NCBI RefSeq assembly: GCF_003051005.1
Contig: NZ_QAOW01000001.1
Location: forward strand, 1 to 64,000
DNA from: Rhodococcus sp. OK519
GTDB lineage: Bacteria > Actinomycetota > Actinomycetes > Mycobacteriales > Mycobacteriaceae
Direction: 5' to 3'
DNA length: 64,000 nt
Below are positions 18,199 to 27,232 of this stretch, in pieces; within the stretch, counting starts at the first letter, position 1, and the number at the start of each line of letters is the position of its first letter. Below the pieces are notes generated by a model. It saw nothing but the letters and a program-made list of their open reading frames with translations, was not told the origin of the DNA and ran no database searches. Position numbers and translations under genes: made by a program.

Positions 18199-18331
18199 CG
18201 CGGATCGGGGACTTTCAGCAGGCCGTGAAACCAGCCTCTTGCAGGGCGGATCGTTCCTCGGGGGGTTGCACGCCGGGTTCCCACCACGAGGGACGATTCC
18301 GGTCGGCGGCGCTCTCGGTAGCCTGGGCGAC

Positions 18332-18715
18332 GTGCCTACCCCGACACCCGATCCGACGAGCGCCCGCCTCGACAGCTGGATGTGGGCCGTGCGCCTGTTC
18401 AAGACCCGCTCGCAGTCGGCGTCGGCGTGCCGGTCCGGGCACGTGCGCGTCAACGGTTCTGCGGCCAAGGCGTCGGCGCAGGTCAAGCCCGGTGACGAGG
18501 TGCGCGTCCGGATCTCCGGCCTGGAACGGATCGTCGTCGTGGTCCGCCCCGTCGCCAAACGCGTCGGCCCGCCGGTCGCCGCCGAATGTCTGCAGGACAA
18601 CAGCCCGCCGCCGCCGTCGCCCGAACTGATCGCGGCGATTCCCCGGCGTGACCGCGGTGCCGGCCGCCCCACCAAACGTGAGCGGCGCGACATGGAGAAG
18701 TTCCGGGATCAGTAG
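18332..18715 (+). CDS. S4-domain RNA-binding protein (Hsp15-like)
   Basis: 127-residue S4 protein of the Hsp15/RlbA type. The S4 fold covers about residues 10-70 (RLDSWMWAVRLFKTRSQSAS, then GHVRVNGSAAKASAQVKPGD). A basic C-terminal tail follows (RRDRGAGRPTKRERRDMEKF). Bacterial Hsp15 binds the free 50S subunit carrying a stalled nascent chain and helps recycle it. TAGCCT at 18319-18324 lies seven bases before the GTG, with no ribosome site between, so the transcript is probably leaderless. The GTG start fits the family N-terminus. Confidence 0.85.
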   Translation: MPTPTPDPTSARLDSWMWAVRLFKTRSQSASACRSGHVRVNGSAAKASAQVKPGDEVRVRISGLERIVVVVRPVAKRVGPPVAAECLQDNSPPPPSPELIAAIPRRDRGAGRPTKRERRDMEKFRDQ

Positions 18716-18835
18716 GCCATCCGGATCGTCACCCGCGTGAGCGTTGACACTTCCGGAACAGTAAGACGGTTTCGGTGGGCCGGCGCAGGCGTTACCTGGG
18801 ACAACGTCGGGTTTTCGGTTCTGCGATAGTAATCT

Positions 18836-19489
18836 GTGAGCATCATCGGGAGCATCCCGTCCAAACCCGAACACCGACCGCATCGACGACCGCCGGCCGA
18901 TCATCGCTTCCTCGGACTCGACACACGCGTGTTTCCGCATGCCGTCGCGATCCTGGCAGTGTGGCTGCTCTGGGTCGTGATCGTTCCCGCCATCGATTCG
19001 GCTGTCTCCTCGGAGGACCCGACGGTGGCCGGCGATCGACTGGCCGTCACCGCAAACGTGTCGTTCACCGCGACACCGGGCTGGAACATCGACAGCGGGT
19101 TCCGCATCGACGATCACGGCGCATCCGATTCCCTGCCGCCGGTGCAACTGACCAGCAGCACCGTCACCGTCGCTGCCGACGCCGACACCTTCACCGGAAC
19201 TGCCGATGACCTCCTCTCGCAAGTCGACGCGGTGAGTCTCGCAACGAACGGAAGTTCAGTGCTCGCCGTCTCCGGCGCGCGTCACCCCGTCACCACAGAT
19301 GGTGGTTTGACCGGTGTCCAGGTGAACTTCGATACCCCGCGCGCGGCGGGATCGGTGACGACGTTCGTCGTCGACGGCAAGGGAATTCGTGTCCAGGTAG
19401 TCGGTCCACCCGATCAGATCGCAGTCCGCAGTCAGGAAATCGCCGACATGATCGCGTCGATCGGCACCACCGAGGGAGACACCAAGTGA
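18836..19489 (+). CDS. Hypothetical membrane-anchored protein
   Basis: 217-residue protein that I do not recognise. A basic proline-rich cytoplasmic start (about residues 1-35) leads to one membrane helix (HAVAILAVWLLWVVIVPAI), then a Ser/Thr-rich extracytoplasmic domain of about 160 residues with beta-strand character. The GTG start has no ribosome site; GATAGT at 18825-18830 could be a -10 element of a leaderless mRNA. It overlaps the PrsW-like protease gene by four bases (GTGA), so the two are translationally coupled. A role as anchored partner or substrate of that protease is an inference from coupling. Confidence 0.75.
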   Translation: MSIIGSIPSKPEHRPHRRPPADHRFLGLDTRVFPHAVAILAVWLLWVVIVPAIDSAVSSEDPTVAGDRLAVTANVSFTATPGWNIDSGFRIDDHGASDSLPPVQLTSSTVTVAADADTFTGTADDLLSQVDAVSLATNGSSVLAVSGARHPVTTDGGLTGVQVNFDTPRAAGSVTTFVVDGKGIRVQVVGPPDQIAVRSQEIADMIASIGTTEGDTK

Positions 19490-20661
19490 GCACCGACCTG
19501 CTCGAAAATCGCTCCCGAGCACTCGAAGCGACAGCCTGGGGGGAGAAGTTTCGATTCTTCCAGCCTCGCAACGTGGTGTTTTGGATATATCTGTGGATGT
19601 GCGGCGCGGGCGTGGTCAAGGCGTGGCAGATGTTCACGCCCTATTCGGGCTACTTCGGGCAAGCGCTTCTTGTTGCCGGCGTCGTCGGCGTCATCAGCGC
19701 GGCGGTGTGGACGTGGTGGTTCCGGCACGTCGACCGGTATGAGCGCCAACCGGTGGGATTGGTGCTGGCGGGATTTGTATGGGGCGCCACCGCAGCAACA
19801 TTCACCATTGCGATCTCCGGGAACAGTGCGCTCGGGTCGCTCTACACGAAGCTGTTCGGGCAGGTGTGGGCTCAGGATTGGCATGCCGGACTCTCGGCGC
19901 CATTCGTGGAGGAAACTGCCAAGGGCATCGGCATCGTCGTGCTCCTCGCACTTGCGCCGCGACTGGTTCGCACCGCCACGGACGGTCTGCTGCTCGGAGC
20001 ATTCATCGGCCTGGGATTTCAAGTCAGCGAAGACTTCCTGTACTCGGTTTCCGGTGCGACGCAGGGTTTCGGTGCCCACCAAACCGACGGGCTGATCGGT
20101 TCCATTGCCACCCGCACATTTTCCGACATCGTTTCGCACCCTCTCTTCACCGCACTCTTTTGTGCCGGCGTGATCTATCTGATCGGCACCCCTGCGCAAC
20201 CCCGCAGAATTGGACGGGGGCTGGCGCTGATCGTGGTTCCGATCCTGATTCACGGCGTGTGGGACTCGATGCTGGCGCTCGCCGGTGGTAACTCGTCGCT
20301 CGTGTTGGTCATCATGGTCGGTGACTTCGTCTTCGCGCTGACGGCGTTGTGGATCGCGTTCGTCTGGGTCCACCCACGCGAATCGCACTTCGTCCGTGAC
20401 GTTCTCGCGCCGGAGATCGGGTCCGGAACGCTGACCGATGACGAGGTGACCGCTGCGGGTGGTTGGCGGCAACAGCGCGCTTACGTCAAGGCGGCGCCGA
20501 GTCGCGCCGAGCGGCGCAAGCGCCGCCGCATCGTTCGCGCTGCGTTGGATCTGTGTGGGGACCTCGGAGTCAGCAAGGGCCTGGACAGTCCGGATGTCGT
20601 CGAAGCACGCAATGAGATCACCCGCCTTCGGAATGGAATCGCTGCGGATTCCCAGTCCTAG
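19486..20661 (+). CDS. PrsW-family intramembrane metalloprotease
   Basis: 391-residue polytopic membrane protein with the PrsW/CAAX-protease signature: FVEETAKG (EExxK) in one helix, FQVSEDFLY in the next, SHPLFTAL, and HGVWDS near the end of the membrane part. The glutamates and histidines are the likely metal ligands. PrsW proteases cut anti-sigma factors within the membrane in Bacillus; actinobacterial relatives are uncharacterised. About seven helices are followed by a basic cytoplasmic tail of about 100 residues. The GTG start overlaps the upstream stop. The gene has more A+T than its neighbours (for example TTTTGGATATATCTG, with the rare ATA codon). A strong hairpin follows. Confidence 0.82.
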   Translation: MSTDLLENRSRALEATAWGEKFRFFQPRNVVFWIYLWMCGAGVVKAWQMFTPYSGYFGQALLVAGVVGVISAAVWTWWFRHVDRYERQPVGLVLAGFVWGATAATFTIAISGNSALGSLYTKLFGQVWAQDWHAGLSAPFVEETAKGIGIVVLLALAPRLVRTATDGLLLGAFIGLGFQVSEDFLYSVSGATQGFGAHQTDGLIGSIATRTFSDIVSHPLFTALFCAGVIYLIGTPAQPRRIGRGLALIVVPILIHGVWDSMLALAGGNSSLVLVIMVGDFVFALTALWIAFVWVHPRESHFVRDVLAPEIGSGTLTDDEVTAAGGWRQQRAYVKAAPSRAERRKRRRIVRAALDLCGDLGVSKGLDSPDVVEARNEITRLRNGIAADSQS

Positions 20662-20730
20662 CTGACCGTCCGGAGAAGAAGGCTCCACGCGCGCAGAACC
20701 GCGTTGGGCGTCCGCTCGAGAGAACAAATC

Positions 20731-20771
20731 GGCCGGGTTGCTTGCCGCCTCCATCGGCAGGCAACCCGGCC
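20731..20771 (+). terminator. Terminator hairpin after the PrsW-like gene
   Basis: GGCCGGGTTGC (20731-20741) pairs with GCAACCCGGCC (20761-20771), extended inward by about six pairs including one G-U. It lies 70 nt after the protease stop and before the next rightward gene. No T-tract. Confidence 0.65.
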
Positions 20772-20923
20772 TACCGTCAGGGTGACGGAGTTCGTCGGAC
20801 GCGGTATACCGCTCGATCGGCGTTTCAGACGCATCTCAGAATTCGGCTCTACGCTGTGGTGTCGGTTGGAAGCAGCCACATCGACCTGTCGACATCAGCC
20901 TCCGGAACGGGAGCAGGCCCGCC

Positions 20924-21802
20924 ATGACGAACCACGACGATCCGCGTACCCCACAGGAACGTGCGTACGACCCTGCCGAGCAGGCATCGGACGAGACCGT
21001 CCAGTGGTCCCGCCCGGGCGACGACCCGACCCAGCAGATCGGTCCCGTCGGGGCACCGATCCCGGACCAGGCGACGGAGCAGTACTACACGGCCGACCCC
21101 TACCAGGCGTACGGCGCGCAGGCTCCCAATCCGACGCAGGCCATCCCGACCTACGACCCGCGATTCGATCCGCAGGCCACTCCGGCCAACGCGACGCAGG
21201 CGTATCCGACGTACTACGGCGCAGGTGGTTACCCGCCGGGTGGTTACCCGCCGCCCGGACAGCCCCCGACCGGCGAGGTCCCGCCGGTCGACAACACGCC
21301 CGCCCCCAAGCCGGGACGCAAGATCGGGATGTGGGCCGCGGTCGGTGCCGGCGTCGTGCTGCTGGGCCTCGGCCTGATCGTCGGGTTGCTGCTCAGCGGG
21401 AACGACTCGAACGACACGAACACGGCCGCCGCCCCGTCACCACGCACGTCGGCGCCGGTGGTGCCGCCGCGCGCCGGTGCCCCGACTCCCACGGACGAAC
21501 CCGACATCACCTCGCCGCTGGAGGGCCTGCCCGGCGGCGTCGGCGATCTGATCGGTAAGGCCGGCACCGCGATGGGCACGATCACGGCCAACAACGGCGG
21601 GACACTGACCATCGACGGTCTCGGCGGCTCGAAGATCACCGTCCGCACCACGTCCGACACCACGCTGATCTCCCTGACCGCAGACAGCATCGCGGACCTG
21701 AAGCCGGGCGAATCGGTGCTGGTGCAGGGCGACAAGGTGGAGAACGACACGGTCACCGCGAAGCTGATCATCGGCACGACGCTCCCCGAGTTCGGTAACT
21801 GA
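20924..21802 (+). CDS. DUF5666-like membrane protein with proline-rich cytoplasmic region
   Basis: 292-residue protein. The first 125 residues are rich in Pro, Gln, Thr and Tyr (YPTYYGAGGYPPGGYPPPGQ), a low-complexity cytoplasmic region. One membrane helix (MWAAVGAGVVLLGLGLIVGLLL) follows, then a Thr/Pro-rich linker and a C-terminal domain of about 75 residues (GTITANNGGTLTIDGLGG through KPGESVLVQGDKVENDT) resembling the small beta-barrel DUF5666. Proline-rich intracellular regions followed by one helix are common in actinobacterial envelope proteins and Ser/Thr-kinase substrates. Function unknown. Confidence 0.78.
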   Translation: MTNHDDPRTPQERAYDPAEQASDETVQWSRPGDDPTQQIGPVGAPIPDQATEQYYTADPYQAYGAQAPNPTQAIPTYDPRFDPQATPANATQAYPTYYGAGGYPPGGYPPPGQPPTGEVPPVDNTPAPKPGRKIGMWAAVGAGVVLLGLGLIVGLLLSGNDSNDTNTAAAPSPRTSAPVVPPRAGAPTPTDEPDITSPLEGLPGGVGDLIGKAGTAMGTITANNGGTLTIDGLGGSKITVRTTSDTTLISLTADSIADLKPGESVLVQGDKVENDTVTAKLIIGTTLPEFGN

Positions 21803-21855
21803 CGCGCGGCACCGGATGCCCGGAACTGCGCCGGGAGTGGCTAGGCTGACCCTCG

Positions 21856-22536
21856 ATGACGGCTATGTGGTTCGGATTGGCAGTGATAGCACTCGCGGGT
21901 GCTGTCGCGCTGCTCTATGTAGATCGCTCGCGGCGCGACCAGACCGGTCGCGTGCGGCAGATCTGGGCGAAGGCGCAGGGATACACCTACAACAGCGCTG
22001 ACGAGCACCTGCCGTCGCAGTGGCATCGTGCAGCACTCTCGCGGCAGGAATACCTGGGTGCCGTCGACGTGGTGCGTGGTGTTCGCCGTGGCGAGCAGTT
22101 CGTGTTGTTCGATCTCGAGGAGACGGCGACCATCGTCGCGGTGCACCGGGAGGTCGGCTCGGACGTCGACATCGACCTGCGCCTGAAGTCGACGCCGCCG
22201 CCGCGTGACACCGACCTCAACCTGCTGGGCGCGATCGGACCGCGCGTCGTGTTCGCGACCGATCTCGAGATCGCCCGCCGCGTCTGCGATCAGCGCATGG
22301 TGGCGTTCACCGAGTCGGTGCCGCCGCAGCTGCAGATGCTGTGGAGCGAAGGGGAATGGACCCTCGGGTCCATCCCGATCGGCAGCACCGGGCGCGACTG
22401 GGACGCAGCGATCGAGGTCGTCGCCCGGCTGTCGGGCATGCTGCGAGTCCTGCCGCCGGCCGTCGAACCTCCGGCGATGCAGTTGGCCGTCCACGATCCC
22501 CGTCGTCCGATCGCCCCCGAACCGCTCCCCGAATAG
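21856..22536 (+). CDS. Conserved actinobacterial membrane-anchored protein
   Basis: 226-residue protein with an N-terminal anchor (MWFGLAVIALAGAVALLYVD) and a soluble domain of about 200 residues. I do not recognise a named domain. By its place between clpB and pyrE it may correspond to the conserved secreted protein Rv0383c of M. tuberculosis, but this rests on remembered gene order, not an alignment. TAGGCT at 21842-21847 ends eight bases before the ATG, consistent with a leaderless or nearly leaderless mRNA. It is followed 34 nt later by the LemA-like gene. Confidence 0.72.
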   Translation: MTAMWFGLAVIALAGAVALLYVDRSRRDQTGRVRQIWAKAQGYTYNSADEHLPSQWHRAALSRQEYLGAVDVVRGVRRGEQFVLFDLEETATIVAVHREVGSDVDIDLRLKSTPPPRDTDLNLLGAIGPRVVFATDLEIARRVCDQRMVAFTESVPPQLQMLWSEGEWTLGSIPIGSTGRDWDAAIEVVARLSGMLRVLPPAVEPPAMQLAVHDPRRPIAPEPLPE

Positions 22537-22570
22537 CGACGGAGACGCTTCCGCAGTAGATTCCGCACCT

Positions 22571-23149
22571 GTGGTTGTTGTGTCGGGTGTTGTTCTTGTT
22601 GTTGCTGTGACTCTTGTGGTGTGGGTTTCGTCGGTATACCGGCAACTGCGCCGAGCCGAGTCGAACCTGCGGACGGCGCTGTCGTTGATCCACGTGGAAC
22701 AGGACCGGCGATACGAGTACGTGCCCGGTCTCGTTCTCGCGGTCGCGTCCACCGTGGGGCGTGAACTGGTGAGCACTGTGACCGGGGCGCGGTCCCTGGC
22801 AATGCGAGTGCGTGCGGAAAACCTCGACCTCAGGCGGCAGGCCGGAGCGGAGAATGCACTGTCCGCCGCGCTCGCGTCGCTCGTCGGAACCGCGCGCAGC
22901 TATCCCGCCCTGCGCCGCGACTACGCGTTCGTCCGGCCCGCGCACGAGATCGATCAGACCGAGGCCCGCCTCGCGGGAGCCGTCACCGTCTACAACGATC
23001 TGGCCCGCAAGCAGAACGACTCGCTCCGCACGTTCCCCACCTCGCTGCTCGCACGGCCCGCCGGAGTCGGCGCGGCGCCGCTGTTCGAAGCGACGATTCT
23101 CGAGATGCCGGTGAGCGAGGGCAGCGACGACGCCGAGCAGGCCGCCTGA
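22571..23149 (+). CDS. LemA-like membrane protein
   Basis: 192-residue protein with a very hydrophobic valine-rich N-terminal helix (VVVVSGVVLVVAVTLVVWV) and a helical domain matching LemA at its end: VTVYNDLARKQNDSLRTFPT, then LLARPAGVGAAPLFEA. LemA proteins are single-pass proteins with a soluble four-helix bundle; their function is unclear. The chosen GTG lacks a ribosome site, but TAGATT at 22557-22562 ends eight bases upstream. A later start would cut into the membrane helix. Confidence 0.72.
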   Translation: MVVVSGVVLVVAVTLVVWVSSVYRQLRRAESNLRTALSLIHVEQDRRYEYVPGLVLAVASTVGRELVSTVTGARSLAMRVRAENLDLRRQAGAENALSAALASLVGTARSYPALRRDYAFVRPAHEIDQTEARLAGAVTVYNDLARKQNDSLRTFPTSLLARPAGVGAAPLFEATILEMPVSEGSDDAEQAA

Positions 23150-23234
23150 GGGTCGCCAACGCTGTGACCTGGCCGCCTCGCTAGGCTCGACGGGACGAAA
23201 AGTCACTGACTTCGAACGATGATGGGAGCGGCCG

Positions 23235-23768
23235 ATGACGGATCGCGACGAGCTCGCCACGCTGGTGCGCGAGCTGGCGGTGGTGCACGGAAAGGTGACC
23301 TTGTCCTCCGGCAAGGAAGCCGACTACTACGTGGACCTGCGCCGCGCGACCCTGCATCACCGGGCCGGGCCGCTGATCGGCAAGCTGCTGCGCGAACTGG
23401 TCGCGGACTGGGACTTCGTGTCCGTCGGCGGTCTCACGATGGGCGCCGACCCGGTCGCCATGGCCGTCATGCACGCCGAAGGACGTCCGATCGACGCGTT
23501 CGTCGTCCGCAAGGCTGCCAAGGCGCACGGCATGCAGCGCCAGATCGAGGGCCCCGACGTGGTCGGCAAGCGCGTCCTCGTCGTCGAGGACACCACCACC
23601 ACCGGCAACTCGCCGCTCACTGCCGTCAAGGCACTGCGTGACGCCGGTGCCATCGTCGTCGGTGTCGCCACCGTCGTCGACCGCGCCACGGGCGCCGACG
23701 CCGTCATCGCCGAAGAAGGACTCGAGTACCGCTCGCTCCTGGGCCTCGGCGATCTGGGTCTGAGCTAG
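23235..23768 (+). CDS. pyrE: Orotate phosphoribosyltransferase
   Basis: Converts orotate and PRPP to orotidine monophosphate in pyrimidine synthesis. 177 residues, normal length. Landmarks are KVTLSSGKEADYYVDLR (orotate-binding strand), the flexible loop with KAAKAHGMQ, and the PRPP-binding motif VLVVEDTTTTGNS. GGGAG precedes the ATG. It corresponds in order to Rv0382c of M. tuberculosis, near clpB, as I recall. A hairpin related to one found 3.4 kb downstream begins 17 nt after the stop. Confidence 0.96.
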   Translation: MTDRDELATLVRELAVVHGKVTLSSGKEADYYVDLRRATLHHRAGPLIGKLLRELVADWDFVSVGGLTMGADPVAMAVMHAEGRPIDAFVVRKAAKAHGMQRQIEGPDVVGKRVLVVEDTTTTGNSPLTAVKALRDAGAIVVGVATVVDRATGADAVIAEEGLEYRSLLGLGDLGLS

Positions 23769-23784
23769 GCCAGATCCTCCCGGT

Positions 23785-23827
23785 GAAGGGACCTTTCGTG
23801 CGCTGCCGGCGCCTGAAGGGTCCCTTC
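23785..23827. repeat. Hairpin element, AAGGG-type, copy 1 (left flank of the DUF4132 gene)
   Basis: GAAGGGACC (23785-23793) pairs with GGTCCCTTC (23819-23827); the right part GAAGGGTCCCTTC is itself palindromic. The left arm GAAGGGACCTTTCG matches 12 of 14 bases of GAAGGGGCCGTTCG at 27232-27245, on the other side of the DUF4132 gene. It may also end pyrE transcription. Confidence 0.6.
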
Positions 23828-23887
23828 GACCGTTCCGGGGTGACGATCTAGCGGGTCGGAATTGCCCCGGTCGCCTAGTCTCGGCGA

Positions 23888-26800
23888 ATGGATGCGAGGA
23901 CAGCAGTCTGGGAGGTTCCGGCGTCGTGGTGGCGTCGAGCCGAGGCTTTCCGGGGCCGCAGCCCCCGCCGTAAGGTCTCGCCCGCGGCGGGTGCGTCGGA
24001 CGCCGTCGACCGTCTGCTCGAGCGGACCGCAGCCGACTTCGATGCGGTGCTCCACCACGACTCCACCCCGTCGGCGCTGGCGGACGCGGCGGCCCGCTAC
24101 ATCGAGTCCGGGCGGTCGGGGGACGGGTCCGTCACGGCGCTGGGTGCGGCGGCCGTCTGGGCTGTCGTCACCTCGTACTCGGACGCCCGGTTGTACGGCG
24201 CGCTCCTCGACGATCTCGTGGCCCGCCACGGCGTAAGGATCGCCGCCGAGGCCGCGGTACTGCAGGCGGGCTTGGTGATTCGCCATCACGGGATGGATCG
24301 ACGTGGTCCCCTCCGCTCATTGGGCATTCGATCGGGGGCGGATCTCGGCAACTTCTGGGTCGTCGAACCGCACAGTCGATTGCGGTCGCTGATCGCCGCG
24401 CTCGACGACGCCGAGTACGAGGCACTCGGCGATGCCCTCGGCCGACACCGTGGCGGCGTGCTGTCGCGAAAGATCCTCTCGTCGTTCCTACTTCCGACGC
24501 AGCAGCAGTGGTTGGACGAGGATCTCGCCACCACGGCGGGACTGGGTCGTGATGCCAGCTGGCCCGCGGTCGCGTTGCTGGCCTCGGTCACGACCCTCGC
24601 GCAGACGGAGGCGGTGTTCGAGATGGTCGGTTCGCGCGAGCATGCCGTGTGGTCGATCGGACAGCGTATGGGTCTCGTCTGCAGCATGTGTGCCAACATC
24701 GGTCCCGGTGCGGAAGCGATTGTCGCGGAGCTGTTCGACGGCAACCTGTCGGCACAGAACAAGAAGCGGTGTGCCGGTATCCTCGCGGAGTTCGGGACGG
24801 ATGCCGGATTGGAGCTGCTGCTCGATCGCTTGGATCGCAAGTACATTCGACCGGCGGTGCTCGGCGCGATGACGCAGGACCCTTCGCGAGTGATCGAACC
24901 CCTGGCCAGTCGCGCGGCGTCGGACCCTGCGGTGGAGGATCTGCTGCGCGCTCACCTGCGCGCTCACCCGGATCTCGCCGATCGTGTGCCGACGGGCGGC
25001 CCCGGTGGAGCCGTCGTCGCAATCGCCGCTGTCGGGGCCGAGCCCGATCGACGGCCCGATGTGCCGGGCGACCTGGTGCCGCCTGTGCTCGCCGACCCGC
25101 CGTGGAACCATCGCACCCGACGTCGTGCGCGAACGGTGCTGCCCGTCGAGCCCCTGACGCGGCCGGCGGTGACGGTGTGGGAGGACGGCGAACGGTTGGA
25201 GTGGCTGCAGTCCGGAGCGAACCGTGCGCCATGGCTGGGTGGCCGGACGTGGGACGAGATCGTTGCGGAGATCGCGGCAGGAAGTCCGTGGTGGCGGCTG
25301 GCGTCGCTCGCGTATGCGCCGGAAGCCCTGGTGCGACCGCTCATTCGGGATCTTGACCCGCCCAACCGCATCGGCTACGACAAGCAGAACCTACGTAGGA
25401 TTCTCACGCGGTTCGATACGGACGCGGTCGACTTCGTGGTGCGAATCGTTGCGGCCCGACCGGCGCAGAACGCCGATGTGCTGATGCCGGTCGACGGCAG
25501 CGCGGTCGTTGCGGACATGCTGCGGTGGCGGGAATCGAAGTCGCTCAGGACGGTCGCGCAGCAGTGGTTTGACCGTCACATCGACACCGCCGCCGTTGAT
25601 GTCGTCGCCGTCGCGGTCGGACCGCTGGGCGCCGAGCGGTCCCGGGCGGAAAGAACCCTGCGGGAACTCGACCGGCGAGGTCACCGCGAGACACTGCTGC
25701 GGGCGGCACAGGACTGCGACGATCGCGCCGTCGACGTCGTCACCGAGATTCTCGACGCAGATCCGCTTTCGGAGTTGCCGAATCGCATTCCTGCACTGCC
25801 CGAGTGGGTGGACCCGAGGTTGCTGCCACCGGTCACACTCGCCGAAGACGGCCGGGCACTGCCCGAGCAGGCCGTGCGCAACATCTGCACGATGCTCGCG
25901 TTGTCGCGTCCGGACGATGTCTATGCCGGTGTCGAGATCGTCCGGCACGTCGTCGACGCGGAGTCGTTGGCGGAGCTGGCGTGGGGGCTGTTCGAACGGT
26001 GGGCTGACGTCGGGTTCCCGAACCCGCAGGGTTGGGTGCTCGACGCGCTGGGGACGGTGGGCAACGACGAGACTGCCCGCCGCCTCGCGCCACTGCTGCT
26101 GACGTGGCCGCTGGAATCCGCCCACCGCAGGGCAGCTGCGGGCCTGGAGGCGTTGGCCGGCATCGGCACCGACGCGGCACTGGGGCGGTTGTGGAGCATC
26201 TCGCAGGGCCTGCGATTCCCTGCGCTGCGGAAGAAGGCGGACGCTCACATCCGGCAGGTGGCCGATGAGTTGGGGTTGTCCCCGGTCGAGCTCGCAGATC
26301 GGCTCATCCCCGATCTCGGTCTGGGGGCTGACGGAACCACAGTGTTCGACTACGGTGCGCGCTCTTTCGTGGTGTCGGTCGACGAACGCCTGCGTCCGGC
26401 GATTGCCGACGCCGACGGACGGAGCCTGCCCCGCCTGCCTCGCCCGAAGGCCGACGACGCAGACGGAGCGGCAGACGAATACAAGCGCTACAACGTCCTA
26501 CGCAAGGAGCTCGCCGGGCTGGCGGACGAGTTGATCGCGCGCTTCGAGAAGGCGATGTTGTCGCAGCGCCGGTGGACGATGGGGAACCTTCGCCGCTATC
26601 TTCTCGGTCACCCGCTCGCGTGGCAACTGTGCAGCAGGCTGGTGTGGGCAGCCGAGCCTGTGGGTTCCGGTGCGGCCACGCTGCTGCGCTTCTCGCTGTT
26701 TCGGACGTCGATCGGGGTGGACGGCGTCGATATCGTGGTCGACGCCGACGCCGTCGTGACCATCCCGCATCCGGCTCAGATGGGGGAGTCGGTCGACACG

Positions 26801-27226
26801 TGGTCACGAGTGTTCGAGGAGTTCGGCATCGCGCAACCGTTCGAGCAGCTTCACCGCGGCGTGTTCACCGGGGATGTCACTGCCGCGCTTCGCGGGATGG
26901 AGGGCACCAAGACGTCCACCCGCGAACTCCTGTCGTTGAAGGCTCGCGGGTGGGAACGAGAACAGCCGCAGGAGCGGGGTGCACAGATCGCTCTCGAGAA
27001 GCAGCTCGACGAGCATCACGCGGCGGTCCTCATGGTGTTCCCCGGTTTCAACGTCGCGAATCCCCTGGAATGGGCCGAACAGAAGATCGTCCACGCCTTC
27101 GTCTCGGGCCTCGAGGAGGACGCGGCGCTCGATCCGATCGTCGCGTCGGAACTGCTTCGAGACGTGTCCACGATCGACACCCACCCGATCGTCGGTAGCG
27201 AACCGGATCTGGTGGGCGAGCCCTAG
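23888..27226 (+). CDS. Large DUF4132-domain protein
   Basis: 1112-residue soluble protein, the longest in the window. The body (about residues 150-830) is helical and repeat-like, reminiscent of HEAT repeats, with many short Leu/Ala-rich units. The C-terminal third matches DUF4132 (MolR/YehI group): RRWTMGNLRRYLLGHPLAWQ, LCSRLVWAAEP, then FEEFGIAQPFEQLHRGVF. No catalytic motif stands out and the function is unknown. TAGTCT at 23876-23881 lies exactly six bases before the ATG, so the mRNA is predicted to be leaderless. Two related hairpins flank the gene (23785-23827 and 27233-27273), which suggests a mobile cassette inserted beside pyrE. Confidence 0.85.
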   Translation: MDARTAVWEVPASWWRRAEAFRGRSPRRKVSPAAGASDAVDRLLERTAADFDAVLHHDSTPSALADAAARYIESGRSGDGSVTALGAAAVWAVVTSYSDARLYGALLDDLVARHGVRIAAEAAVLQAGLVIRHHGMDRRGPLRSLGIRSGADLGNFWVVEPHSRLRSLIAALDDAEYEALGDALGRHRGGVLSRKILSSFLLPTQQQWLDEDLATTAGLGRDASWPAVALLASVTTLAQTEAVFEMVGSREHAVWSIGQRMGLVCSMCANIGPGAEAIVAELFDGNLSAQNKKRCAGILAEFGTDAGLELLLDRLDRKYIRPAVLGAMTQDPSRVIEPLASRAASDPAVEDLLRAHLRAHPDLADRVPTGGPGGAVVAIAAVGAEPDRRPDVPGDLVPPVLADPPWNHRTRRRARTVLPVEPLTRPAVTVWEDGERLEWLQSGANRAPWLGGRTWDEIVAEIAAGSPWWRLASLAYAPEALVRPLIRDLDPPNRIGYDKQNLRRILTRFDTDAVDFVVRIVAARPAQNADVLMPVDGSAVVADMLRWRESKSLRTVAQQWFDRHIDTAAVDVVAVAVGPLGAERSRAERTLRELDRRGHRETLLRAAQDCDDRAVDVVTEILDADPLSELPNRIPALPEWVDPRLLPPVTLAEDGRALPEQAVRNICTMLALSRPDDVYAGVEIVRHVVDAESLAELAWGLFERWADVGFPNPQGWVLDALGTVGNDETARRLAPLLLTWPLESAHRRAAAGLEALAGIGTDAALGRLWSISQGLRFPALRKKADAHIRQVADELGLSPVELADRLIPDLGLGADGTTVFDYGARSFVVSVDERLRPAIADADGRSLPRLPRPKADDADGAADEYKRYNVLRKELAGLADELIARFEKAMLSQRRWTMGNLRRYLLGHPLAWQLCSRLVWAAEPVGSGAATLLRFSLFRTSIGVDGVDIVVDADAVVTIPHPAQMGESVDTWSRVFEEFGIAQPFEQLHRGVFTGDVTAALRGMEGTKTSTRELLSLKARGWEREQPQERGAQIALEKQLDEHHAAVLMVFPGFNVANPLEWAEQKIVHAFVSGLEEDAALDPIVASELLRDVSTIDTHPIVGSEPDLVGEP

Positions 27227-27232
27227 CGGCCG

